This document shows, piece after piece, positions 1 to 12,104 of a stretch of 64,000 nucleotides of DNA. Origin of the DNA: Coriaria nepalensis (lineage: Eukaryota > Streptophyta > Magnoliopsida > Cucurbitales > Coriariaceae). The stretch spans positions 937,501-1,001,500 of the forward strand of contig CP114493.1 of NCBI GenBank assembly GCA_027186245.1. The letters are read 5' to 3'. How positions within the stretch are numbered: position 1 is the first letter of the stretch; every line of letters begins with the position of its first letter. The notes beneath the pieces are model-generated. The model was not told the DNA's origin and made no database searches. It saw only the letters and a program-made list of their open reading frames with translations. Made by a program: the position numbers and the translations under genes.

Positions 1-1380
1 CAACAATCAATATGCTTTTATTGGAGGCCCTAGAATTAGTGATTCTCAAGAGTTGCTTTATGGTTACCATCTCAATAAGAACCCTCGTAAATGTGCTTTT
101 AAAAATGACCTTATGGCTTATGATATGGTTTGATGGGACTACATCCAAAAAGTTATAGAGTTGATGAATTTTCCTCCCTTTTGTTATCCGTTGGGTGACG
201 GCTTATATTACTACCCATTCCTTTTCCATTTCTCTTAATGGTGAGTTGATCGGTTTCTTCCAAAGTAGTATGGGTATTCAGCAAGGGGATCCTATCTCTC
301 CTCATATTTTTGTGTTTTGTATGGAAGTTTGTTCTGGGCTACTTAATGTCATGGGTAATGACTCTCGTTTTGATTTTCACTTGAAGTGAAAGGAGAAATT
401 GCTCATCTTTACATTGCGAATGACAATGGGATTACTCATCGATTTGGTTTCGAAGGGTATCCTTGCTACTTTAATTGGTGAACATATTATGTCTACTCAT
501 GAGATTACTAGAAGCCTCATTGTTGGTGATATTATCAATGACAATAATTGGCTCTTCCCTCTCATAGGCCAACATCTTGGAGGAGAGTTCGTGATGTAAT
601 TCCCCATTCTTTACTTCCTTCCCCTAATAGGTTGTATATCTTCACTTGGGTCTATTCTCCAACCAGTTTTACTATTTCAAATGTTTGGGAGCACTTCCAG
701 TTTAAAACTTCCTGAGTCCATTAGTACAAAATTATTTAGGGTAAAGATTGTATTCATCGTTATTCCGCTATCTCTTAGTTAGCCATCCTTAATCGGCTTT
801 CCACTCAGGATCAATGTATGCTCTATGACATTTATTCTTGTTATGTGCGTCACCTTTGCCTCCGTAGTGAAGAAAGTATAGACTATATTTTTGGTAATTG
901 CCCCTATTCTATTTCGGTTTGGAGTAAGTTTAATAACCTTTTTTCTACTCCCACTCCCCCTCTGCATTTATTATGGGATGCTAAGATTAATTAGCCTTTG
1001 TCTAAAAGGGAAATGAGTCTTTTCGATAAGATTGTGTTCATATCTCTTACTATTTTCATTTACAGCATTTAGAAAGAAAGAAATGTCCACAACAAGCCTC
1101 AGCTCCCCTCCTTTATATTTAGGAGTATCTCTTCCAAAATAGAGTGTTATAGATTCGTTTTGTTGCTCGTTTTTTGCTCTGTCCGCTTTTGTGCATTTGT
1201 TTTGTTTGGTTTATTTTCTTGACCGCTTGTTTTCTTGCTTGTTGGAGTTGTTCTGCTTGTTTTGATGATGGGTTATAGTCTCCCTTGCAGGCTCCTTAGG
1301 GTATATACCCAAAGAGTCTTTTGTAATGGGTTTTGTCACGATTTTTTGGTAATATATAATCTTACTTAAAAAAAAAAAAA
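1..1380 (+). mobile_element. 3' end of a decayed LINE (non-LTR retrotransposon)
   Basis: The left edge lies inside a non-LTR retrotransposon. Around 260-310 the plus strand encodes GIQQGDPISP, a core motif of LINE reverse transcriptases. About 400-440 corresponds to the catalytic FADD region but reads IAND in the best frame, so the active site appears lost. Further on, 800-930 resembles the zf-RVT zinc-binding domain at the end of plant LINE ORF2 (a REDQC-like stretch followed by an F-x2-CP-x-S-x2-VW pattern, here FGNCPYSISVW). Several in-frame stops and frame changes interrupt the ORF. The copy ends in an A-run at about 1368-1380, as expected of target-primed insertion. The 5' part lies outside the window, so target duplications cannot be checked. 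Confidence 0.85.
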
Positions 1381-1792
1381 GAATTGCACCGAATACTTGC
1401 TCGTGTAGGGTTATCAGAATAGGGAGTTCAGTCCAGTTTCTTTTTATGTTCCAAATTGTTTCTAAAAGTCTTGGGAATAATTTCTTTTTAAGTTAAAGTT
1501 TTGGGGGTAAAGGCTAGTTTACCAAAAAAGATGAGGAAAACAAAAGAATAGAGAAATAAAATAAAATAAAATTGGCCCCTCTGCTTCACTCCACCTCTTC
1601 CCTGCCTCGAACAACAAAGACTCCTTCCTCAAAATTGTCGAATTTCTTCAACTTCGCAATTTCTCTCTCTCCTTCTCAAATTTTTCCAGACGGGTCTCGT
1701 TAAATTTCCTTCACTTCAACTGGGTTCGACTTAGAATCTACCAAAAATGCGTTGTTAGAGTTTGTATTTGGAATTGTTGCTGCTTCTTGGTT

Positions 1793-4560
1793 ATGGCTGT
1801 TAAAGCTTCTTCTCTTTCTTGTCTAGCCTCTTCGCTTTCTTCTCCTTATCAAACCAGAAGAAGATTCCAGGTACGGTTTAGGTCCCCTCTTTTCTTTCTT
1901 CATTACGATTTTATCAATGGAAATTTGATGTTCTCCTAAGGTTTCTGCACTTCTCCATAGCCAGGAAGTTTTTTTTTTTTCTTCTTCTTCTTCTCTGGGC
2001 GAATAGAAATTCTCTGGTTCTAATTTCAGGAATTAGGCATTACATTGTAAAATTGAAATAGGTATGTAGCTCAGGCTGCTTAGCAAGATGTCAATTCATT
2101 TTGGAAAATTGGATTATTGAATTTGTCAGCACTTGTTAAGCTTAATATCTATTGTTATGCCATTTCCGATCAGCTCGAGCTTTCGGGACAAGTGGTAATT
2201 CATCAGAATTGATATACACAACCAGAGAAGCTGTTTTGTAGAATTTGTATTCTGTATCTTCTAAAATCATTTCTGGGTTTTATACATGTGGATTTCTTTA
2301 TCTTCATATATTTAAAATTCACTCAAACATCTTGACACTTTACATAATACTACAGACGATATGAATATTGACTTGAGCAGATATAAATTTTTTGTTTTCC
2401 TGGTGTATAGCCACGCTTATCAGGAAGATTGTATGATTCTCAGCGACATGATTCTTGGCAGCTAAAATATGCTAAAGGTAGTTCTTTTGTATATTTTCAT
2501 TAGTTCAAGTTATTTTTAATCTTGAAAAATATGCCATATATCCTGTTCAAAATCTGTATTTAGATTCCTCAACACAAATATTTTGTAATTTATTTTATTT
2601 TAAAATTTTCGAGTAGTTGAGTCATGCAATTTCGTCAATGGAATATTCAAGTTCAATGGGAAGTTCTCAAAAAGGAAGTCTCTTAAGTTTTCTAATTCCC
2701 ATGGCCAATCACAATCCATTGACCAATCAGTTGCTTCAGAGCAAGATGATTATCAACCTAATGGAGAAGATGTCTCTCCCAGTAGCAATTTATATCTCCA
2801 ATTTAGGCCGACTGGAGGAAAACCGGGTTTAATTTCATTTTACAATCATCCTTACAAAGATGGGAACAAAGTCCGTATATCTTCTAGGCCAGAGAATCAC
2901 CAAAACAGTGTATTATGGTTCATGGGTCCAGCTATCCTTGTAGCCTCTTTTGTCTTCCCTTCACTCTATTTGCGCAGAATTCTTTCGATCATTTTTGAGG
3001 ACTCTCTGTTGACAGGTCAGTACATTAGTACCTTCTTTGTTTTTTTTCCTTTCTTTAAGCAAGTGGCCGTTTCTATTCTGAAATTAATTTGGTCTAGAGT
3101 TAATCTGGTTGTGTTTGAAACTACGGTTTTGGATGAACTTGGGTCTATACAAAATGTATTTCACTTAGATTTTGAGGTAAACTGGATTTTCATTTCAAGA
3201 GGGATTCATGGGTGAACCAAGCTTAAGAAGTAACCAAGCCAATTTTGAATATCCATTGCGACAAAAAAAAAAAAAAAAGTTTCTTTTTTCTAACTCAATA
3301 GCGTAAATATAAAGCATGTAATTCTGATTGGCTTGTTAAGCTTCACTCACCCAAAATTTCTTTCATTTCAACTAGATCAAAGACAAAAATGACTTATATT
3401 ATTATTATTATTTCTAATTTCCAAACTAGGTCTTAGACTCAAACTGGAGTTCCGAATGCTGAACCAAATGGAACAACAACAAAAAAAGTTAATAATAATG
3501 AAAGAATCATGTAGATATCACAAGGTTTTGATTTTTGCTCTCTCTAAATATATGTACAGATTTCCTCATATTGTTCTTCACAGAGGCACTTTTCTATTGC
3601 GGGGTCGGTGTGTTCCTTCTTCTAATTGATATTCTAAGGCGGCCCACAGAACCCGACTCTTCTTCAGACAGTAGTTATGGATCCCAGGCCTTAGGACAAC
3701 GTATCTCTTCTGTTGCCGTCTTAGTACTCAGTCTCATAATCCCGATGGTTACAATGGGCTTTGTATGGCCATGGACTGGCCCAGCAGCTTCTGCAACTCT
3801 TGCTCCGTACTTGGTTGGAATAGTTGTCCAATTTGCATTTGAGCAGTATGCGAGACGGAAAAAGTCGCCTTCATGGCCTGTTATTCCAATCATCTTTCAG
3901 GTAGGCTAAAATGGTGTCTACCCATCATTCTTTCCATTATTTGTTTTTGAGTTTAGAAGTTACTAACCTGAGGTCCATTTGGGTACTCAAAACACCGTTT
4001 CACCAATAAGTACACCTGAATGGTTTTTATAAATAGTTTTACTTGTTATCAGACTTAGTAAAATCCATTATAAGTTTCTAATTTGACCTATACTCAGTTT
4101 CACCAATATGCCATTCTAATGAACTTCTAATAGAGCCTATATGTAAGATTTTGTTGGCCTTAATGAAATGTATTATAGTTAAGATTCTGTGGACCGCTAT
4201 GATAAATTGACTTGTTGCATCTAGGTAAGCATTTGAAACTGGAATTTGAGTAAAATAGAATCTAAGTTAGATTCTGTGAGTTTGAGCTAGAATTCTTGTA
4301 CTGACATTTCACAAGTATATCCAAATTGAACACACTATCTGGTTTATTCAACATCTCAGGTTTATAGATTACATCAGCTGAACCGAGCAGCCCAATTGGT
4401 GACAGCCCTTACATTCACAGTTAGAGGAGTAGAAATGACCCCCCACAACATATCAATCAACAGCTCTTTGGGTACACTTCATAATGTCCTTCACTGCCTT
4501 GGTGTAATCTGCATTTGGTCTCTCTCAAGCTTCCTCATGAGGTTTTTCCCAATAGCTTGA
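1793..4560 (+). CDS. Predicted plastid multi-pass membrane protein, function unknown
   Basis: Five exons: 1793-1870, 2411-2477, 2617-3015, 3560-3900 and 4360-4560. All introns are GT/AG and phases close to 361 aa. The N-terminus (MAVKASSLSCLASS) is rich in Ser, Ala and basic residues with few acids, which looks like a chloroplast transit peptide. Residues 60-145 are polar. About five hydrophobic segments follow, near residues 148-170, 182-206, 235-257, 260-283 and 335-358, so this is probably an integral membrane protein of the plastid envelope or thylakoid. A short Ser-rich loop (EPDSSSDSS) and a basic YARRKKS loop lie between the segments. I do not recognise a named family; it resembles conserved plant transmembrane proteins of unknown function. 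The pyrimidine-rich leader at 1570-1700 is the likely promoter and 5' UTR. Confidence 0.88.
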
Positions 4561-5634
4561 ATTTAGAGCAAGGATGTATAATTGTGCTACCTCAAACTGA
4601 ACACATCTTTTTACTCGAATCGTATCTTTAACTCAAATTGTGGATACAAGAAATTTTTGTTGGTTTTTTCTCAGGTAGAAGAAATCCATTACATAATTTT
4701 ACCCGGATGTTCGCCCGGAAAGATTCTAATTTTTCAATTTCAAAAGATTCCGGCTTTGTAGACAAAAAAAGCTTAAGCTATCAGTGTATATTGTTTAGAA
4801 CACTACTCTGGTTCTACTCTGGTTCCGATTTACGTTCTAATTTAGTTTTGAGTCCATAATAATTATCCAGTTAAAGTACACACAACATAAAAATACCATA
4901 AATTATTTTTAAACATCAGTTTTAACTAAGTACAAGGATTTAGGGACCTAATCCATATATCTTAGATTAGAATATACTCAGATCCAGAAATTTTAAATAA
5001 ACCATGTGTACTTTCATAGTATCTATATATAATGCTAAATAAAATCAATCACAATCAACAATCAAATATCACTTTCATACATACCCATTTCCATATGAGA
5101 ACTTATCAATTATGATAGATTGTATATACATCAATTTTCATTATCATACGATAAAAATTCTAAACAAAGGTTATGATTTTGTTTACTTAAGTTTTTATGT
5201 GTTCTAGACCTTATCTTATAGATTTTTACATTTTAGTCCCTATAAATTAAGTTATTTTGAAAAGTAGATCACGATGTGAAATAGTCAAACTATCAATAGA
5301 CCATGTTTGATCAAGAAATTCTCGTACAAAAATGTAAAGACAATAATATGTGATCAAAATCTAGAAAGAGTATATGTTAATTTCGGCATTAACCTCTTTA
5401 TAGAAAGATCCAAAAAACCACTTCCTCTTTATAGAGAAAAAGTGCCTTCTTTTTTCACTCTATTTTTGCAAAATATGGCCGCTATGCACACCTTGTGTCA
5501 GCATTCGGATGGAAGTTTTTTGCATGAAATCAATCTCCAAACACAAAAAAATAAAAAAAAATAAAAAGAACAAAGAAAAAGAAAAAAACCCAGTAAGAAT
5601 CCTGTTCTTCTTTGAAAGGAATAGAAAGAAAGAA

Positions 5635-5875
5635 AGAAGAACAAGAGAGAAAAATGGAGAGGTAGATGAGAAAGAAAGAAAGAAAGAGGTGTGTGAGGTA
5701 TGAAGAATGGGATTCTGGGAAGGTGAGCTTTTATAATGGAGGAAGGATCGTCTATTCCTTTCAAAGAAGAACAAGAGAGAAAAATGGAGAGGTAGATGAG
5801 AAAGAAAGAAAGAGGTGAGTGAGGGATGAAGGATGGGATTCTGGGAAGGAAAGCTTTTATAATGGAGGCAAGATC
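5635..5875. repeat. Tandem duplication, two copies of about 115-130 bp
   Basis: The block that begins AGAAGAACAAGAGAG, passes through GGGATTCTGGGAAGG and ends TTTATAATGGAGG occurs at about 5635-5750 and again at about 5765-5875. Differences are few and mostly in the AAAG-repeat length. It reads as a recent local tandem duplication in a purine-rich stretch with no coding potential that I can support. Confidence 0.85.
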
Positions 5876-6306
5876 GTAAGGTGAAGGAGCAGAGCTATAA
5901 AGTTTAAGCTTTAGCTAGGGCAAAATAACTAGGTGTTAAGGCTTCGGGCAACGAACGGGTAGTTCTTCTTCTTGTGGGACCCATGCTGTCGAAAAGAACA
6001 TGGGTTCGTGAACTGAATTTAATTGGAGCTGCCCGCCTGCCCGTGTATTAAAAATATACATATTTATGTGAGCAAGTCGGCAATCATTCATAGTGTGTTA
6101 AGGCCTTGTTTGGTTTGACCGGGATAGATGAGTTTTAAATGGTAATAAATTGCTCATTATGGTGTTTTAAATTGAGAATAAAATCTAGTTTAATTAAAAT
6201 TTTAATATATTTTTTTTACTATTAAAGATAATTATTTTATCAATTGAGTGATCAAATCTGTGCATATTTTTCTCTCACGGTAGAAAAAAATTATCTTAAC
6301 TTCCTC

Positions 6307-6337
6307 AAATAAATAAATAAATAAATAAATAAATAAA
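6307..6337. repeat. (AAAT)n microsatellite
   Basis: About seven tandem AAAT units in an AT-rich intergenic stretch. Confidence 0.95.
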
Positions 6338-6913
6338 ACAAAAATTAATATATCGATTAATTTTATTTTTTTATTATTATAAATATTTTTTAATCATTAG
6401 TTATTAATATTTAACAATTAATAATTTAAAAAATCGTAGATAAAAATTTACCAAATGCTAGTGGCATCCTATTTGGTAAATATGAGCTTTGGTTACGACC
6501 TCCATGAAAAAATAAATAGATTTGATTCTCATTCCATTATTTGATTTTATTATGGATCAAGTATTATATTAAGAGATATGGATTACTTACCAATTCAATT
6601 TATTTCACATTTTCATTAATATAGATTATCATTTTTTTTATTCTTAAATAGGTTGAATAAATCTCTCTCATTTAAATCTTACACCGAACTTTCGATATCT
6701 ACATCTCATGACTAAATTAAGTAAGATGGTATTAATAATTGGAAAAAAAAAAAAAAAAAAATCAATCACTCGTAACCATCAATAAAAGATTCTTTGAAAA
6801 AATTATGGATTAATAATAGTTTTTAAAAATCGAATGGGTTTAGTTTTATATATACGCGATGAAGGTAATATAAAAAAAGATAAGATTCTCGTAAGTCTTA
6901 TCACTTAGCTTAA

Positions 6914-6947
6914 GAGCTGTACGAGATGAAAGTCTCGTACACGGTTT
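6914..6947 (+). other. Group II intron domain V relic (organelle-derived)
   Basis: These 34 bases match the size and fold of group II intron domain V. A 7-bp lower helix forms between GAGCTGT and ACGGTTT (with G-T pairs). A two-base AC bulge sits on the 3' side, then a 7-bp upper helix ACGAGAT/GTCTCGT capped by a GAAA tetraloop. That combination is characteristic of plant chloroplast and mitochondrial group II introns. The following 25 bases could be a weak domain VI. I see no intron-encoded maturase or flanking organelle exon. The most likely origin is a fragment of plastid or mitochondrial DNA inserted in the nucleus. Which intron it came from cannot be decided here. Confidence 0.7.
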
Positions 6948-7125
6948 AATTGAGTTCAAAAGATTCTAATTTAAAAAAATATTTTTTAATTATTCTTATT
7001 ATTATTTAAAAAATTCCTTATAAATATTTTGATTGTTGGGTTAAAAACTCCTTGTACTTTACAAAGAGGGCAAAAAGTATTCTATATTCTAAAATAAATA
7101 AAAAGACGCTTAAAGAATTCCTCAA

Positions 7126-7130
<5 letters not shown>

Positions 7131-7159
<29 letters not shown>
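7131..7159. repeat. (TC)n microsatellite
   Basis: Uninterrupted TC dinucleotide run of about 29 bases in gene-free sequence. Confidence 0.95.
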
Positions 7160-7163
<4 letters not shown>

Positions 7164-7403
7164 TTTCTTGTTCTATTCAGTGCCATCCACTCGATATGGT
7201 TTCCTCCGGATATGCGCCGGAAAAAAAAAAAGAAAAAGAAAAAGATGCATCTGATTACAGATAGCTGTTGGGCCCATGAAAAAATTAATAAGGAAAGATA
7301 AAACGTACTTTGGGCTTTCTTGTTTGATAGGCCCAACAACATCTAATATTTCAAATAGTATGATGATATTTTAGGCCCACATATAATAATCATCCTGACA
7401 AAA

Positions 7404-8565
7404 CGATAAGGGCAAAAATTCAATGCCTCTGAACCGTTTTGTGCATCTCAGCCATCAATTTTAATCCGATGGTTTTAAATTTTGCCACGTCAAAAGTTAT
7501 GGACATAGAACCCGTATTATATGGTTGGAAATATGGCTCACTTTCAAGCCATATTTCGTACACCCTCTTTCATCTCTTCTTCCTTTTCGCGAGAGCAGAG
7601 AAGATGAAACCAACCATTTTCATTTCTTCTTCCTTTTTCATTTTTTCTTCTCCATTTTCCTTCTCTTCCCTTCTTTATCTCTATGATTGGTTTCGAAATC
7701 GGAAACCCTAAAACCTCAATCTTCTTTCTCCTTAAAATTGTCTGCCATTGAAGGGAAACCACCCTTGGCCAAGCACAGCAGCAAGCCTTCATACCTCATA
7801 ATTTTTTTTCCTTTTGGATTCTGTCCTTTCTGTTTTGTTTGGAATCCTGGAAAATGAAATAGAAAATGCTCAGACTCTGATTTCTACCACCAATTTTCTC
7901 TCCTCAACCAGTCGTTCTGTCTTTAAACAATTCTGAATAAATTATATTCATGTTCTTTCCTCTCCAAAATTCATAATTTGGAAAACGCTACTTACTCACT
8001 GATTTATGTGTAAATATGTATGGATAAATAAATCTGTGTGACAATGATAGATGAAAAATACAAGAAAAGCAAGGTTTGAGAAAAAAAAAAAAATTGCTCC
8101 TCTTCTCACTTTCTCTTTTGAGAAAAATGACTTTTGTGTTAATTTGTTTTTTTAATATTTTAATTAACTTTTTCAAGCTTTCATGGCCAAAGACTCTGGT
8201 TAAGCAACGGTTCAATATCAAGAGCAAAGCGGAGGATTTTCATGCTGACGGCGTCTTTTATGAATGAAGGCTTGCTGTGCTTGGCCAGGAGCGGTTTCCC
8301 TTCAATGGCGGACGATTTCGAAGAGAAAGAAGATTGATTTCTGACTTAGAAGCAATCACAGATATAGAGAAGGGAAGAAAAGGTGAGAAAGGATGTATGG
8401 AATATGGCTTGAAAGTGAGCCGCATTTTTACTTGTATAATACAGACTCTATACCCTTAACTCTAACGTGGCAAGATTCGAAACCATTAAATTAAAATGGA
8501 TGGCTCAGATAGCACAAACCACAAACCGTTACAATGGTCGCAGGCATTGAATCTTTGTCCTATCG
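7404..8565. mobile_element. Non-autonomous DNA element with long terminal inverted repeats
   Basis: The left end (about 7404-7800) and the reverse complement of the right end (about 8260-8565) align over some 300-390 bp with scattered substitutions and indels. Shared landmarks read inward from the left: GATAAGGGCAAAAATTCAA, TTGCCACGT, GGCTCACTTTCAAGCCATAT, GCCATTGAAGGGAAACC and GGCCAAGCACAGC. The middle (about 7801-8258) is unique and encodes nothing recognisable. Long repeats around a short core fit a deletion derivative of a Mutator-like or foldback DNA transposon. I could not define a clean target duplication, so the superfamily is open. The element lies about 450 bp beyond the 3' end of the receptor-kinase gene. 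Confidence 0.75.
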
Positions 8566-9015
8566 AAAAAGAGTAGGGTGGAGGCTATGTAGCAGCAGAC
8601 TGCTATAGAAGGTTGGATAAACCAAAAACCTAGAAGGAGAGAAATTAACATTTAACTTTGAAGTTAAATCTTTTTTTTTCTTTTTTTTTTTTTTTACTGA
8701 TATGGTTCATATAATAATTACTTTATCTTCTAATACGATTTTAATCATACCGACTCAAATTATGTCGAAAATATTCGGAATTACAATAAGGTAATTCTAA
8801 CAAAATTAACCAAAAGCATAGAATGTTCTCTTTTCTTTTCCATTTGGCATGGAGTAAACTACTATTCCTCGGAAATTAACATTCCATAGAAAAAATATCA
8901 CTGCCCCCGTTGCCGCCACCTACATCACAACCTAAACTTTCTGAATCCAAAACCTAAAATTTTACATCTTTTTTTTTTTTTTTTGGGCATTACTTTCAAA
9001 TAATCAGTCTACAAT
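8566..9015. other. 3' flank of the receptor kinase gene
   Basis: Pyrimidine runs at about 8672-8697 and 8970-8985 and AT-rich sequence. It probably includes the 3' UTR of the minus-strand kinase. No separate gene seen. Confidence 0.5.
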
Positions 9016-12000
9016 TTACAGTTCACCAGATGCATGAGATAAAGATGGGCCATTCGGATCGGGATTGTCTGATTCCGGGTGTATACTGTTCATGGTGGAG
9101 CCATCAGTTGTATCCTCTGGCGTTAGAACACTTGCATTGAGGAATGGTGGTTGGTTTGGTGAAGGAATTACGGAATCTTCATTGGTCAGCATTTGAACTA
9201 CTTCTGACATAGAAGGTCGTAGAGCAACCGAGGCTTGAGTGCATAAGAGCCCGATTTGAAGCACTTTTGATGCTTCTCTTTCAGGAAAGCAACCGCTCAG
9301 GACGGGATCTACTGATTCTGTAATCTGTTTTGCCTTGTAATTCTTCCAAACCTGAGGTGACAAGTGAAAACAATGGAAAAACCTGTCTTAGAAAATGGAG
9401 TCATCCGTTCTTTAGAGCAATCATAACTGAAACTCTATTTTGAGTCTAAAATTTGATTTAGCCTACAAAAGTCCAGTTTTTCTCAGTAAGCTCAACAAGT
9501 GCATTACTTTTCTACTTTTTGTCTCGCACTTATTAAAATGCACTTTAACTTTGCAGTTTAGCCTAAACGCCTTTCTAAATAAAGTATCTAGGTAAACTCA
9601 CAATCTAATTCAAACTGTCTAACAAATTCTAGTTGATGAACCAAACCACAGTTTCATATGTTGACCTAATCCAGTGACTTTGTGAAATTGTGTGTGCATG
9701 TGAAAATGATACATGAGAAGGCAATACGAATCTTACAGCATGCAATACAGAGCTTGGCCCTTGAGTGAAAACTGTGTTCTTTCTGCCACAGAGGATCTCA
9801 AGAATTACCACACCAAAAGCATAAACATCTGCCTTCTCGTTTAATTGTCCTCGAACAAGATACTCTGGAGCCATATATCCACTGCGAACAATAATGCATA
9901 ATTAACACTTAAAAGCAATGACTTCATTTTATTTTAGTTTAGTTTAGCTAGTTTGATCCTTTGTCTTAACACATATTCACAAGCTATATTGCTATATATT
10001 TTCATATAAGCCATCATCTAGACCTAAAAGCTGAATAGGATATAGTTTTCTCACTTACAGTGTCCCAGCAATTCCAGTGCTAATATGAGATTTGTCCGAA
10101 GCAAGGCATCTAGCAAGGCCGAAATCAGCAATCTTGGGAGTAAGATCCTCATCAAGGAGAATATTGCTGGATTTTATATCTCTGTGGATAATTTTCACTC
10201 CACAACCTCCATGAAGAAATGCAAGGCCCTCCGTTATTCCACGAGTAATATCAAAGCGCTGGTGCCAATTTAGTATATGGGCTGAGTCCTTCACTGTATA
10301 ATGCAAGAAATTAAAGCAATATTATAATTATGTCATTAAAGCAACCCTGAAAGTAAGTGAGATTTCACCATCAGTCTGATTGCATTTTCAAGCAAAAATT
10401 CAGCCATAGAGTGAATTACTTACGGAAAAGAATTTGATCAAGGCTTTTGTTTGGTATGAATTCATAAACCAGAAGACTTTCCGGGCCTTCAATGCTGCAA
10501 CCCAATAGCCTGACAAGGTTCTTGTGTTGAATTCCACCAATAAGATTTACTTCATTGAAGAATTCGTCTACCCATTGCCGGGTGTTGAAGAACAATCTTT
10601 TAACTGCAATGTTTCTTCCATCAGGAAGGACGCCCTTAAATACTGAACCGCTTCCACCTTGGCCTAATTTCCTTGAGGGATTGAAATTATTGGTAGCTTT
10701 TTCGAGCACTTCGTACTTGAAATTCAACTTCGAAAATGAACTCAAACTGAGAGTATCAGCTAAAGACAGAGAAGAGAAGACCGAATCAGAATGCTAAGTG
10801 AAAATTTGAGAGAGTGCTATTAAGATTATTTTGGTGAAAGATTACCACGGGTCTTCTTTGACAGTTTATTATATCCTATACGAAAAACAAATACAGATAC
10901 AACAAGAACAGCGAAGAAAACTGCTCCAGCCGTGACTGCTATCATGGGCCAAACTTTTGTTCGACGAACTACTTGAACTGTGAAAAAAAAAAGTGGGGAA
11001 ACAATTAACCCAAGCAAAAATAAGGTGGGAAAAAACTTCTCATATTATAGAATTCCATAGTGGAATTCACTATCGCACAATCTATTTCCATCATTATAAA
11101 CGAAGTTATATGAATTAGAATTTCCCAGGACTACAGTTTGTCTCAAACTTGCCCACACCATAAGTTAACTGAACTCCAGTTTGAAACTCGAACCAAATAA
11201 ACTAAAATGTTACTAGAACTACGAAAATAGACAAAAGGACAAATGATATGGATTTAAAACCATCCTCACCTTCATCAACATCAACATCATCATCATTATC
11301 ATCGTAATAATCTTCATGATCATCATCATCGGTTGAGCTCATGGTGTAGAAGCTCTCTGTTGAATACCTAATAAAACAACCTGTATACAGAGCCGTACCC
11401 CCTCTCCCTGGCGCACATTTCTTGAGCTCAGATCGTGCATTGTTCAAGCACAGCATACAATCATCTTTTTCAACACTCATCCAACACTGTGCCAAAGCAT
11501 AAACACCTTCTTCAACTCCCTCACCTCCTTTTTCCCCAGTCACCGCAAAACCTTGATTGTTAAACGCCATTTCCGTCACATTCGAAATAACTCGCTCAAC
11601 TTTCGCAGAAAACGCATCTTTGTCGATATTGTCCTTATCGATGTCCGTCGTTGGGCATCCACATTTCACAATGTCGTGCTCAGGATCAAGACTCTCGTTA
11701 AAGAAATTGTAATTGTCGAAACGAAGAAAACAACCGTCGAGATAGATCCGACCTTTATCCGTCGGAAGACACCTGCGAAGATCTTTCCTAGAATGAGAAA
11801 AGCATTGAGAGCAATCGGAGTTCGAGAGATCACCATAGCACTGTCCTAATCCATAAAAATGCTCCGGTTTCTTCTCGAAATCTTCGGTTCCCCAATTATC
11901 TTTCTCGACTCTTTTAGAGAGTTTCTCCATCAGAGATTTGAAATTCGAGGCGCTATCGTACTTCGACGGCGTCTTCGGACTGCACATCATGCCTGCTTTC

Positions 12001-12104
12001 CTGGTTTGATGATCGGAAAACGAAAACGAGAAGAAGAAAACGAAATAGATAAGGAGCAACGAAATCCAGGTGCGAAATCGAGGAATCTGGACAAGCAGAT
12101 ACAT
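9016..12104 (-). CDS. Cysteine-rich receptor-like protein kinase (DUF26/CRK)
   Basis: Six exons in transcript order: 12104-11270, 10977-10846, 10759-10424, 10293-10059, 9881-9737 and 9351-9016; phases close to 672 aa. Residues 1-30 form a hydrophobic signal peptide. The ectodomain has two DUF26/Gnk2 modules, each with the C-x8-C-x2-C signature ([13 protein letters not shown] and [13 protein letters not shown]). A strongly acidic tract (about 257-279) precedes a transmembrane helix (about 290-311). The cytoplasmic kinase has a GQGGSG loop, AVK lysine, HRDIKSSN catalytic loop, DFG and a GYMAPEY activation segment, so it looks like an active RD Ser/Thr kinase of the plasma membrane. Family members act in stress, ROS and immune signalling; the ligand is not predictable. 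It is closest in style to the CRK2/CRK42-like group. The Ser/Pro-rich tail is ordinary. Confidence 0.95.

Larger units (their letters stand above)
4561..6913. other. Gene-free AT-rich interval
   Basis: No exon with protein similarity or consistent splice phase was seen on either strand. The interval holds purine-rich A/G tracts (5540-5700), the tandem duplication listed separately, and an AAAT microsatellite. The start GGCCTTGTTTGG at about 6102 resembles termini of some plant DNA elements, but no matching far end was found. Confidence 0.6.

Noticed and set aside
5460..5774. Overlapping open frames of 60-100 codons on both strands
   Set aside because: They are low-complexity translations of A/G-rich and C/T-rich DNA (Ser/Phe or Lys/Arg runs) and include the tandem duplication; no protein similarity or splice support.
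6102..6480. Possible MITE beginning GGCCTTGTTTGG
   Set aside because: The phrase resembles known element ends, but no matching inverted terminus or target duplication was found nearby.
7988..8459. Short open frames inside the long-inverted-repeat element
   Set aside because: Mirror-image sequence in the other repeat arm does not preserve the frames, and no transposase motif is visible.
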